DNA of 46,186 nt. It comes from Fidelibacterota bacterium. GTDB taxonomy: Bacteria > Marinisomatota > Marinisomatia > Marinisomatales > S15-B10. Made by a program: the position numbers and the translations under genes. Below, in pieces: positions 36,238 through 45,120 of the stretch (the stretch's first letter is position 1; each line of letters starts with the position of its first letter). The notes below the pieces were generated by a model. The model was given only the letters and a program-made list of their open reading frames with translations. It searched no databases and was not told the origin of the DNA. Location of the stretch: contig PAYY01000002.1 in NCBI GenBank assembly GCA_002715465.1, positions 1-46,186 of the forward strand, written 5' to 3'.

Positions 36238-38562
36238 ATGTCTCCATTAAATCATAGTCGAATAGCAAAACTTTCAAGAGATCAAAAAAAGATTTTAATT
36301 AATCGTTGGATTATTCTTTCTAGTCTAGTTTTTGCAATATCATTTCTTTTTCCTGGAGGAAAGGCGTTAGAGTATAATTATGAACTTGGAGATATAACTA
36401 GAGATGAAATTGTAGCTGAATTTAATTTTCCTATTCTAAAAGAAGATAATCAGTTGCAAAATGATCTTTTAGAAGCTGTAAAAAAGGAACCATTTAGATT
36501 TGAACGTAGAAATGACCTTGTTGCTCAACAGTTAAATGAAATAGAGAAATTAATTTCAATAATATCTAATCTTTCTAAAGCTAGTTTTTCGTATCAGGAA
36601 ACGTTGCAATTACTATGGGAAAAAAGATACGGCGAAGAAGAAGAAAAAATTAAAACTAGAGCTGTAACAGATAGTGCCGCTTTAGCAAGTATTCAAAAAG
36701 AATTTGAAAAAAATTATCCTTTTAAAATCACAGATTTAGAATGGCAACAATTCATTACTCTTAAGAATGAAAATGGTCGTGAAATAAATCTTGATTCCCT
36801 ATCCCTTACATTATTTAATATTAGTAAAAATCAATGGGCTGTGGGCATTTTTGATATTCCAAGATCAGAAATAGAAAGTGATGAAATTGCTGTTGCAGCA
36901 GGAGATATAATGGAGATTATGGAAAAAGAAAATCTTCTTGATTTGGAACAGGCTTGGATTAATGCAAAAAAAGAGATTACAGAAATCTATGCTGAGAATG
37001 AATTAATATTAAATATTGGCTATAAGATCATTGTAGAAGTACTGAAACCGAACATTATTTTCAATAGGGAAATTACAGAGGATAGGCAGGTAACAGCTAC
37101 TTCAAGAGTTCCTCGCTATCAAGGTATAGTTATGGAAAATGAGAGAATTGTTGATGGAAATACACGTATTACTAAAGAAACTCTTCTCAAACTGCAATCT
37201 TACCGTCACGCAATTGAGCAGCAAGAAAGAACCGAAAAGGGATTAGCTGCTACTCTCCCTTGGTTTGGTCGAATTATATTAGTCTCAGTAATTCTTTCAT
37301 TTTTCTTTGCTAGCATGAGGACCTATCGTCCTGAACTTTATTTTAGAAATATTATTCTTCTTCTATTTAGTTCACTAATTTTATTGATAATTGGAGTGTC
37401 CCATCTGTTTGTTATAACCTTTGAATTTTCAGAATATTTAATACCTTTTACAGTTGGGGCAATGGTTATTACCGTTCTTTTCGATAGTCGAATAGCAATG
37501 AATGCCTCTATTGCAATGGCAGCATTAATTGCATTTATAATTGGAGGAAAACTCGACTTCGCAATTGTAGCTCTTTTTACTAGTATGGCAGCAATTTATT
37601 CAGTAAGACAGCTAAGGACAAGAGCTCAGTTATTTACTGCTATACTATTTATAGTTATAAGTGGATCATTAGTTTTAATAGCCATAGGGATTATCAAACG
37701 ATTACATTGGATAGATATAGGTAACGATTTATTATACATGCTTATTAGTGGTACACTAGCACCCTTCATAACATATGGAATAAGTGCTCTATTTGAAGTC
37801 ATATTTGGTGTTACTTCAGACCTTACGTTGCTTGAATTGACTGATTTCAATCATCCTCTTTTAAAAAAATTATCACAAGAAGCAAATGGAACATTCAATC
37901 ATTGTGTAGTAGTAGGTAACCTTGCTGAATCATGCGCCAATGCAATCGGAGCCAATCCATTATTAGCAAGAGTAGGAGCATACTATCATGATATTGGCAA
38001 ACTGACTAGACCTGAATACTTCATTGAGAACCAATTTGGGGGTGAAAATCCCCATGATAATCTTGCACCATCTCTATCATCAACAATTTTAATAGGTCAT
38101 GTAAAAGATGGGATGAAATTAGCAAAAGAATATAGACTCCCTCCTGCTGTTGCTGATTTTATTCATATGCATCATGGCACTTCTCGAATTGATTATTTTT
38201 ATACAAAAGCTCTAGATCAGGAAAAAGGAGAGTCCAGTAATATACAGGAAGATGATTTTAAATATCCTGGACCTAAACCAAATACTAAGGAAACAGGATT
38301 ATTGATGATTTGTGAAGCTGTGGAAGCAGCTGTAAGGTCTTTAAAAAATCCCACTTTAACCAAAATTGAATCAATGGCTGATAAAATCATTGAAAAGCGA
38401 TTAAAAAATGGCCAACTTAATGATTGTCCTTTAACTATGAGAGATCTTTCAAAAATGAAAGGTGATTCTCGTAGTCTATATGGAATGATACCTGTTTTCC
38501 GGGGAATTTATCATCTTAGAATTGAGTATCCCGATCAAAATGAAGAATCAAAAAATTTGTAA
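36238..38562 (+). CDS. 7TM-HD family c-di-AMP phosphodiesterase (PgpH-like)
   Basis: This 774-residue membrane protein begins with a hydrophobic segment (24-40), then an extracellular 7TMR-HDED domain (about 45-330), seven membrane helices (about 342-530) and a cytoplasmic HD domain from 530. HD residues H584-D585 lie in YYHDIGKL, with upstream H555 in FNHCVV and downstream HGTS in MHHGTSRID. PgpH proteins hydrolyse cyclic di-AMP; this genome therefore probably uses that messenger. The neighbour ybeY is the usual partner in many genomes. A 134-base gap precedes the gene, and its start has no clear ribosome-binding site. Confidence 0.93.
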   Translation: MSPLNHSRIAKLSRDQKKILINRWIILSSLVFAISFLFPGGKALEYNYELGDITRDEIVAEFNFPILKEDNQLQNDLLEAVKKEPFRFERRNDLVAQQLNEIEKLISIISNLSKASFSYQETLQLLWEKRYGEEEEKIKTRAVTDSAALASIQKEFEKNYPFKITDLEWQQFITLKNENGREINLDSLSLTLFNISKNQWAVGIFDIPRSEIESDEIAVAAGDIMEIMEKENLLDLEQAWINAKKEITEIYAENELILNIGYKIIVEVLKPNIIFNREITEDRQVTATSRVPRYQGIVMENERIVDGNTRITKETLLKLQSYRHAIEQQERTEKGLAATLPWFGRIILVSVILSFFFASMRTYRPELYFRNIILLLFSSLILLIIGVSHLFVITFEFSEYLIPFTVGAMVITVLFDSRIAMNASIAMAALIAFIIGGKLDFAIVALFTSMAAIYSVRQLRTRAQLFTAILFIVISGSLVLIAIGIIKRLHWIDIGNDLLYMLISGTLAPFITYGISALFEVIFGVTSDLTLLELTDFNHPLLKKLSQEANGTFNHCVVVGNLAESCANAIGANPLLARVGAYYHDIGKLTRPEYFIENQFGGENPHDNLAPSLSSTILIGHVKDGMKLAKEYRLPPAVADFIHMHHGTSRIDYFYTKALDQEKGESSNIQEDDFKYPGPKPNTKETGLLMICEAVEAAVRSLKNPTLTKIESMADKIIEKRLKNGQLNDCPLTMRDLSKMKGDSRSLYGMIPVFRGIYHLRIEYPDQNEESKNL

Positions 38563-38567
38563 TCATA

Positions 38568-39008
38568 ATGATTTCAATTTTCGTAGAGATCATGGACAAT
38601 TCTTTATCTATATCAAGTGATAAAGTAAAAAAGTTGGCAAATTATGTAATTTCAGAGAGTGAACTCCAAGAAGGCAAATTGACCATAATATTTACTCAAG
38701 AAGAACTATTGAGACAAATGAAAAAAAATTTTTTCAACGAAGATGTATATACTGATGTTATTGCTTTTCAGCTAAACGATAAAAATGAACCCTTTGAAGG
38801 TGAAATTTATATTTCACCTTCAATTGCAACTGAAAACGCAAATAAATTTGGAAAGCCTGTGTCGAATGAATTATCTAGATTGATCTGTCATGGATGTCTC
38901 CATCTGTTAGGATATAATGATAAAACTGAAACTGAAAAACTTAATATGCGTTCTGAAGAAGATCGTTTCCTTAATAAATTTTCTTTTGAGGAAATATTGA
39001 ATCAGTGA
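38568..39008 (+). CDS. ybeY: Endoribonuclease YbeY (rRNA maturation factor)
   Basis: This 146-residue metalloprotein of the UPF0054 family is involved in 16S rRNA maturation and ribosome quality control. The core DVIAFQL and GEIYIS strands and the metal motif H108-G-C-L-H112-L-L-G-Y-N-D118 are present. The third family ligand, usually His (GYDH), is Asp here. The start may be ATG 38568 or ATG 38592; the first is kept because it gives the normal N-terminal strand. It follows the PgpH-like gene by five bases and overlaps the next gene by four (GTGA). Confidence 0.92.
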   Translation: MISIFVEIMDNSLSISSDKVKKLANYVISESELQEGKLTIIFTQEELLRQMKKNFFNEDVYTDVIAFQLNDKNEPFEGEIYISPSIATENANKFGKPVSNELSRLICHGCLHLLGYNDKTETEKLNMRSEEDRFLNKFSFEEILNQ

Positions 39009-40267
39009 TTATCAGCGAAATTTTATTATTTCTTTTTCTTTTGTTACTGTCATCTATTTTTTCCGGATCAGAAACGGCATACTTTTCAATCAATAAAAAA
39101 GAGCTTTCATCAAAAGAAGCAAAAGAAGTGATGTTTCTTCTTCAAAATCCAAAACGTCTGCTTATAACTCTTATTACTGGAAATACAATTGTAAACAGTT
39201 CCATGGCTATTTTAGCAGCACTTATCACAGCTGATATTGCAAATACTTTAAACCTCAATCTTACAGCTTTGATGATTTTAGAAACTCTAGTTGTTACTTT
39301 AACAATCCTTATTCTAAGCGAGATTACACCAAAAATCATTGCCATAAGAAATTCAACTCTTTTCGCGAAAAAGTTGTCTGTACCTATAAGAATCTTTATG
39401 TTCCTTCTTTTTCCCTTAGCAATACCTATTTATAGACTTACAAATGTCATATCTAAACTTTTACCCCTTAAGCGAGAAGTCTTGTTTGATTCTGAAGATG
39501 AGTTGGTAGCGTTAGCAAATTTAGGTGCAGAAAGTGGTTCAATTGAACAGGAAGAGAGTGAAATGATAAAATCAGTCTTTGAATATGGTGATACCGCTGT
39601 TCGTGAAATCATGGTCCCTAGAATCGACATTGTAGGAATTGATATTAATAGTAGTATCAGTAAGGCAATTGAGTTAGTTAAGAAAACGAAATTCTCGAAG
39701 TTTCCAATATATAATGATAATCTTGATACAATTCATGGAATACTTTATGCAAAAGATATACTTCCTTTTGTTAATGGTAATATAAAAGAAAAAAATATCT
39801 CTTCACTATGCCGAGAAGCATATTTTGTCCCTGAATCAAAACAGATTGATTCTCTGCTTAAAGACTTTCAGAGGCGTAAAGTTAATATAGCGATTGTAGT
39901 TGATGAATATGGTGGTACGGCAGGATTAGTTACTGTAGAAGATATAGTAGAGGAGGTAGTTGGTGATATTAGGGATGAATTTGACATAGAAACTCAAATG
40001 ATAAGTTTAATTGGTCCAAATCGCTGGTTAGTAGACGCAAAAATTTCAATCCATGATTTTGAAAGTCAGATTCCTATTTCATTTGAAGAAGATAGAGAGT
40101 TCGATACCCTTGGAGGATTTTTTTTCTTCAAATTTGGAGATATACCTAAGGTTGGAACAAATGTAAAGTTAAGTGATTTCAGATTTCAAGTTAGAACAAT
40201 GGAAGGAAATAGAATCCTAAAAATTGAAATTACTAGGGATAAAATTCTAAATGACAACATCAAATAA
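39005..40267 (+). CDS. CNNM/CorC-type membrane protein with CBS domains
   Basis: This 420-residue protein starts at GTG 39005, overlapping the ybeY stop (GTGA). Residues 1-190 are the CNNM (DUF21) membrane domain with about four helices (SGSETAYFSINKKEL). Residues about 200-320 are a CBS pair (REIMVPRIDIVGI, VDEYGGTAGLVTVEDIVEEV), and residues 335-415 are a CorC/HlyC domain. Homologues are magnesium or cobalt efflux proteins, sometimes annotated as hemolysins. It overlaps mazG by 17 bases, forming a coupled set. Confidence 0.92.
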   Translation: MIISEILLFLFLLLLSSIFSGSETAYFSINKKELSSKEAKEVMFLLQNPKRLLITLITGNTIVNSSMAILAALITADIANTLNLNLTALMILETLVVTLTILILSEITPKIIAIRNSTLFAKKLSVPIRIFMFLLFPLAIPIYRLTNVISKLLPLKREVLFDSEDELVALANLGAESGSIEQEESEMIKSVFEYGDTAVREIMVPRIDIVGIDINSSISKAIELVKKTKFSKFPIYNDNLDTIHGILYAKDILPFVNGNIKEKNISSLCREAYFVPESKQIDSLLKDFQRRKVNIAIVVDEYGGTAGLVTVEDIVEEVVGDIRDEFDIETQMISLIGPNRWLVDAKISIHDFESQIPISFEEDREFDTLGGFFFFKFGDIPKVGTNVKLSDFRFQVRTMEGNRILKIEITRDKILNDNIK

Positions 40268-41024
40268 TTTTGAACAACTCATTGCTATTGTAAAAAAACT
40301 AAGAAGTGAGAATGGTTGTCCATGGGATAAAAAGCAAACTCATAATTCTTTACTACCCTATTTCTTAGAAGAAGTTTATGAAGTAATCGATGCGATTGAC
40401 AATAATGATCCAATGGCATTGTCCGAGGAATTAGGAGATGTTTTATTCCATATAATCTTTCAAGCTGAAATTGCTACAGAAACCGATGAATTTAATCTTA
40501 ATGAAGTTCTTTCTCTCATTAATAAAAAACTAATTCGTCGACACCCCCATGTTTTTGGGGAAAAAAATACTAAAGATCTTTCCCAGATAAAGAGAAATTG
40601 GGAAGCTATAAAAGAAAAAGAAAAAATAAGAGAATCAAAATTAGATGGTATTGGTATTACACTCCCATCGCTTCTAAGAGCTCAACGTATCCAAGAAAAG
40701 GCTTCACATGCTGGTTTTGATTGGGACAATAAAAATGAGGTATGGGAAAAAGTTTTTGAAGAAATTAGGGAACTTAAAGAAGCAGAATCTCAGAACAATA
40801 AAGATTTAGTAGAAGAAGAAATGGGTGATTTATTTTTTACTCTAGTCAACTTATGCCGTTTCCTTAACATTTCATCAGAAGATTCACTCAGAAAATCAAC
40901 AAATAAATTCATAATGCGATTTCAATATGTAGAGAAAATAATTAAAGCCAAGAATAAAAAACTTGAAGATATAGATTTCCATGAATTGAATGAAATCTGG
41001 GAAAAAGGAAAAGATATACTATGA
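40251..41024 (+). CDS. mazG: Nucleoside triphosphate pyrophosphohydrolase MazG
   Basis: This 257-residue house-cleaning enzyme hydrolyses (d)NTPs to the monophosphate. The first domain has NGCPWDKKQTH, EEVYE (40-44) and EELGD (59-63), which bind magnesium. The second domain has EEIRELKEAE and EEEMGDLFFTLVN. The two-domain length matches the classical E. coli form. ATG 40251 overlaps the upstream gene by 17 bases. It converges on yjbQ with a 34-base gap holding no terminator hairpin. Confidence 0.94.
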   Translation: MTTSNNFEQLIAIVKKLRSENGCPWDKKQTHNSLLPYFLEEVYEVIDAIDNNDPMALSEELGDVLFHIIFQAEIATETDEFNLNEVLSLINKKLIRRHPHVFGEKNTKDLSQIKRNWEAIKEKEKIRESKLDGIGITLPSLLRAQRIQEKASHAGFDWDNKNEVWEKVFEEIRELKEAESQNNKDLVEEEMGDLFFTLVNLCRFLNISSEDSLRKSTNKFIMRFQYVEKIIKAKNKKLEDIDFHELNEIWEKGKDIL

Positions 41025-41058
41025 AAACAAGTGCATGTTAATTTGAAAGCATTAGAAT

Positions 41059-41454
41059 CTAATTCTCCATTATCTTAAGATAAACTTTTCTTGTTCTAGG
41101 ACCGTCAAACTCGCATAGAAAAAGACCTTGCCACGTGCCTAGGATAGGTATTCCTTTCTCTATAAAAATGATTTCAGAAGAACCATACATGCTTGTTTTG
41201 ATATGACTATCTGAATTTCCTTCAAAATGTCGGAAATTACTTTCTTTTGGAACAATTTTGGATAATTGCATTTTCATATCTTTCACTACATCTGGATCAG
41301 CATTTTCATTAATTGTGATACCACAAGTAGTATGAGGTACAAAAACATTTACTATACCATTAAGAATACCACTAGCTTCTACTTTACTAGCAACTTTATC
41401 CGTAATGTCTACAAAATCGATACGTTCAGAAGTTTTGATAGTTAATATTATCAT
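41059..41454 (-). CDS. yjbQ: YjbQ/UPF0047 family protein
   Basis: A 131-residue member of the UPF0047 family, described as having weak thiamine-phosphate synthase activity in E. coli YjbQ; its true role is uncertain. Conserved motifs FVPHTTCGITINENADPDV, HFEGNSDSHIKTSMYGSSE and LGTWQGLFLCEFDGPRTRKV contain the family His/Cys/Asn residues. It is 19 bases after the porin gene on the same strand and may be the distal gene of that operon. Confidence 0.92.
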   Translation of the reverse strand: MIILTIKTSERIDFVDITDKVASKVEASGILNGIVNVFVPHTTCGITINENADPDVVKDMKMQLSKIVPKESNFRHFEGNSDSHIKTSMYGSSEIIFIEKGIPILGTWQGLFLCEFDGPRTRKVYLKIMEN

Positions 41455-41473
41455 TGATTAATCATTCCCTAAA

Positions 41474-42646
41474 TTAGAAATAAGTTGCAATACCTAGTTG
41501 AATTCCAGCTCTCCGAATTGAATTATCTGTAAAATCTTGTAACCAATTATATTGATACGAGATTTTTATCACACTATTTTCAATAGGTCTATAGCTGATT
41601 CCTAGGCTGATTCTTGATATTTCATTACCAATATTTTCCCCAGTTGATTGAAAAGATCCAACATTTAGATCGACATTTTCACCACGAAATGTTGCAATTA
41701 AACGGGAATTCTCAAATCCAAAAAGTCCCCCGCGAAAAATTTCAAAATTTATTTCTGAATAAAAACCCCATTGTTTATTTCCTGCAATTTCCTGTAATCC
41801 AATGGGTACATCTATATTAGCAACTGCGAATTCATTGCGCCAATGGAAATGATTAATTTTAAGATCATAATCAATAGCAATAATATCTAGGAACCGTTTT
41901 TCATCTATTTTAATCCCTTCCACCCTAAAACTATTATACGGACCTATATAAAATGAAAAACCTATCTCACCTAACCATTGATTTTCAGCTTTAAATCTTC
42001 CAGTAACTGAAGGTATACCATTATTATCTTCTTCAAAAATCTTTGATGACTTTCCTTTTGCAATACGGGTTCCTCCTGTCTCATTTGAAACAATACCTTC
42101 TCTCAAGCCATTAACGAAATATATCTCATAACCTATGCGATTCATACTGTTTAGATAACGTTGTCCAAAGAAACCAACACCAACATCAGATAAAGTAGAA
42201 GGAATAATTAAGGTGGATACGAGTGGCCTATCAATAATATTATATTTTGGACTGTCATGCTCTACATTAAACCTTCCTAAAGGTGGAAGAAGAATACCAA
42301 CTCTAATATTTAATATAGTAGAAAAGGTCATATCAAATACGGCTGTCTCTAAAGCTATCTCTTCAGTTCCATGTTCAAATTCCAACTCAGAAAAAAACCT
42401 CAAATTTTGAGACATAGAAGAAAATAAGAAAATATTGAATCTTCTTGCTTCGAAAGAAAGTCCATCACTAATCCCATCTTCAACAAAATAATTGGAATTA
42501 GCTTCAAAATAACCTCCTAATGCTGTCATAGAATCTAAATTTAATAGAAAAGGACGATCATATATCTGATGTGAAATAGAATCATTCTGGGCTGAAAGTG
42601 AAAATACCAGGTAAAAGGGTATTAAATAATTTAAAAATACTTTCAT
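41474..42646 (-). CDS. Outer-membrane porin (OprO/OprP-like)
   Basis: A 390-residue outer-membrane beta-barrel protein with a signal peptide (1-19, FSLSAQ). The segments GGYFEANSNYFVEDG, EARRFNIFLFSSMSQNLRFFSELEFEHG, RVGILLPPLGRFNVEHDSP and the terminal strand ending TYF follow the plan of the phosphate-selective porin family, with alternating strands throughout. The substrate cannot be told. ATG 42646 overlaps the Rieske stop (ATGA), so its expression is coupled to the redox genes. Confidence 0.85.
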   Translation of the reverse strand: MKVFLNYLIPFYLVFSLSAQNDSISHQIYDRPFLLNLDSMTALGGYFEANSNYFVEDGISDGLSFEARRFNIFLFSSMSQNLRFFSELEFEHGTEEIALETAVFDMTFSTILNIRVGILLPPLGRFNVEHDSPKYNIIDRPLVSTLIIPSTLSDVGVGFFGQRYLNSMNRIGYEIYFVNGLREGIVSNETGGTRIAKGKSSKIFEEDNNGIPSVTGRFKAENQWLGEIGFSFYIGPYNSFRVEGIKIDEKRFLDIIAIDYDLKINHFHWRNEFAVANIDVPIGLQEIAGNKQWGFYSEINFEIFRGGLFGFENSRLIATFRGENVDLNVGSFQSTGENIGNEISRISLGISYRPIENSVIKISYQYNWLQDFTDNSIRRAGIQLGIATYF

Positions 42647-43071
42647 TGATCGATTGTTATTAAAAGATTACCTGCTCCATCTTCATCTATTGGAAAAGAT
42701 TTGAGATTAGCATTCGCTGGTCCAGTAAGGACCTCTCCTTCAAAGTTGAACTGGCTTCCATGACAAGGACAATCTAGAGAATATTCAAATACCACAGGCT
42801 GACATGCCTTATGAGTGCATAGCAAAAGAAGAGCCTTATAATCACTATTTTGATTTTTATGTATTACAATTGGGGGTTTCAATCCTCGCTTTACTATAAC
42901 TGACTTAGAGTCAATCAGCGCATCTAGAGGAACTAAGAGACCACCATCAGTTGCTAGAGGTTTAACTGTAGGTATATTAGAACACCCTATAGTTGTAAGA
43001 GCAGTTCCTCCACATATAGACGCAGCAAATGAAACGCAAGCAGTGCGTAAAAATTTTCTGCGACTTGCCAT
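42643..43071 (-). CDS. Tat-exported Rieske [2Fe-2S] protein
   Basis: A 142-residue protein. The start ATG 43071 overlaps the previous stop as TGATG; a GTG one codon earlier is less likely. The twin-arginine motif S-R-R-K-F-L-R is at residues 3-9, followed by a hydrophobic segment and a lipobox-like TTIGC, so it is exported folded and perhaps lipid-anchored. The Rieske cluster ligands are C85, H87, C101 and H104, with C90 and C103 as the disulfide (CTHKAC and CPCHGSQF). It is small, like a lone electron-transfer or bc1-like subunit. No cytochrome b is in the window. Confidence 0.92.
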   Translation of the reverse strand: MASRRKFLRTACVSFAASICGGTALTTIGCSNIPTVKPLATDGGLLVPLDALIDSKSVIVKRGLKPPIVIHKNQNSDYKALLLLCTHKACQPVVFEYSLDCPCHGSQFNFEGEVLTGPANANLKSFPIDEDGAGNLLITIDQ

Positions 43072-44324
43072 CACAGAGATTCTAAAAACTTGATAATTTG
43101 AGATTGAGATTCTTCACTCAAATTCATAAAATTCTTTCTGCTGGCATCAGCCTCTCCTCCATGAAATCGAATTACTTCTCTCAAATCTGATGTCCTACCA
43201 TCATGAAGATAATATGGAATTCCACCTATTGTATCTTTTATTAGACCTAATCCCCATAATGGTGTTGTACGCCATTCCCTACCATTTGCCTCTCCTTCAG
43301 GATAATTATCAGCCAATTCACTACCCATATCATGTAACAAAAGATCTGTATAAGGATAAAATATCTTTTGTGAAAGAGCTTCAATATCAGATTCTCCTGT
43401 CATGAGTTGTGGAATATGACAACTATTACAACCAATATCATTGAAGGCAACTTTACCAGCTATAAAATCTGGATCTTCCTCATTTCGAGGAACAGGAGGT
43501 TTTAGTGTTTTTAAGTAAAAAACAACATTTGAAATTGTCGCAGAACTAACCTCTGGATCAGCTACACCATCCCCACTAAACTGCCCAGCCAAGGGGTTAT
43601 GTAGATCTGACATAAAAAAGTTGGATGTTATACCCATGTCCTCAATGTAAGCAACAGCAGTTTGATGAAGTAAATTTATCGTAGTTGCTTTCCTGCCAAA
43701 GCGACCAATATAATATTTATTTTGTTTAGAAACATGCTGAGGGCTTGGAGCAAAAAAGTTTGGGGGCAAGACATAATTTGGTCTGCCACTTATTCCATCA
43801 CCATCCTCATCATTAGGATCAGATAGAGAAATTAAAGTTGAATCAGGAACTGCCTCAAGGAAACCAATACCAGCAACAATAGGAGCACTCCTTACACTTA
43901 AGCCAGTAATATTAGAGGGCAAAGTTTCAGCAGGATAGCCTGGTATAGATCTATTTTGAAGTTGAGGTCCACCTTGATTTTTCATATAATTAAATTGACC
44001 ATCTTCATCTTTGCCAAATCTAGTTAGATTTGTAGAAGGATGACCTTTCCCATCTCCAGCATGACAACTAATTCAGGATGACATATTAAAAATGGGCCCA
44101 AGTCCAGAATTTTTTGTGAAGACTTCACCAAAGGCCTCATCTCCTGCTACGAATGTCGATTTCTGGAAAATTGATAATCCCTCAACATGTCCATCAAGTA
44201 GAAAATCTGGGTCTATTTCATCAGGAAAAAAAGGCTCACAACATATTAGGAAAAACAAGGATGAAAAAACTAAAGCAAATTTTCGTATCAATGTAAGATT
44301 TAAACTATCAACCAAGGCCAACAT
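43071..44324 (-). pseudogene. Di-heme oxidoreductase (DUF1111) interrupted by in-frame TGA
   Basis: Read as one frame of 417 residues plus stop, this is a di-heme cytochrome peroxidase-like protein of the DUF1111 family, exported through a lipoprotein-type signal (FFLICCEPF). ATG 44324 overlaps the ZIP stop by 17 bases; TTG 44291 would give a shorter signal. The first heme region reads NSGLGPIFNMSS-TGA-ISCHAGDGKG, so the first cysteine of the first CxxCH is replaced by TGA 44073-44075. The second heme is DIGCNSCHIPQL and is intact. Separately the pieces are 44073-44324 (83 residues) and 43071-43985 (304 residues from an internal ATG). It is either a pseudogene, a sequence error, or a selenocysteine-coding gene. 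Confidence 0.8.
44073..44075 (-). other. In-frame TGA at the first heme cysteine position
   Basis: The codon series is TCC-TGA-ATT-AGT-TGT-CAT. A single base change from TGT or TGC restores C-I-S-C-H, exactly the expected heme site. TGA is a normal stop elsewhere in this window (for example at 21898-21900). Confidence 0.85.
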
Positions 44325-45120
44325 CTAGAGTCATCATTATTGTAAAACCAGCCATAGTACCTATAGTTGCAAGATCCGTATTTCCTCCATATTGTGATTC
44401 CGGAATAACTTCTTCCACAACAACAAAAATCATAGCACCAGCAGCAAAAGCTAGAGCATATGGAAGAATTGCCTGAGACTGAGTAACAATTAAGACACCA
44501 ATTACCGCTGCTATAGGCTCCACAATAGCCGAAAGCTGACCATACCAAAAGCTCTTAAATCGAGAAACTCCCATTCTTCTTAGAGGCATAGCAACTGCAA
44601 AACCCTCTGGAAAATTTTGAATGCCAATTCCTATAGCCAAGGCCATGGCTCCAACAAGTGTCGCTGTTGGAAGATCCGCTCCTAAAGCACCAAAAGCAAC
44701 ACCTACAGCCAAACCTTCTGGTGCATTGTGAAGAGTAATAGCAAGAACAACTAATGTAGTTCTATGCCAAGTGGTCTCAACTCCTTCTGCTTTTTCTTGT
44801 GGATACCCTATATGAAGATGGGGCAAAATTTTATCCATAATATAAAGTACAGCACCTCCGAGCATGAATCCGATAGCAGGTGGAAACCATGGTTGGACTC
44901 CCATTTCTTCAGACATTTCAATAGCCGGTGCAAGAAGAGACCAATAACTTGCAGCAATCATTACACCTCCTGCAAAACCAAGCATGGTATCTAATACTTT
45001 CCTGTTAACCTCTTTAAAAAAGAAAACCGCGGAAGCACCAAGAGCGGTCATTCCCCAAGTAAACATAGTGGCTAAGAAAGCTTGAGCCAAAGGATCCAGA
45101 TTTTTAAACCAATCAATCAT
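44308..45120 (-). CDS. ZIP family metal transporter
   Basis: A 270-residue inner-membrane transporter with eight hydrophobic segments that imports zinc or other divalent metals. The helix IV motif HNAPEGLAVGVAFG and the helix V motif IQNFPEGFAVAMPL carry the metal-binding residues. A loop with H-L-H-I-G-Y (IL, residues 95-105) may also bind metal. It starts on the base after the aquaporin stop and its 3' end contains the possible start of the di-heme gene, so all three are one operon. Confidence 0.93.
   Translation of the reverse strand: MIDWFKNLDPLAQAFLATMFTWGMTALGASAVFFFKEVNRKVLDTMLGFAGGVMIAASYWSLLAPAIEMSEEMGVQPWFPPAIGFMLGGAVLYIMDKILPHLHIGYPQEKAEGVETTWHRTTLVVLAITLHNAPEGLAVGVAFGALGADLPTATLVGAMALAIGIGIQNFPEGFAVAMPLRRMGVSRFKSFWYGQLSAIVEPIAAVIGVLIVTQSQAILPYALAFAAGAMIFVVVEEVIPESQYGGNTDLATIGTMAGFTIMMTLDVGLG

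Noticed and set aside
44300..44548. 82-codon minus-strand frame rich in Cys, Tyr and Ser
   Set aside because: It is a shifted-frame shadow of the ZIP transporter gene; its odd composition comes from the membrane-helix codons.
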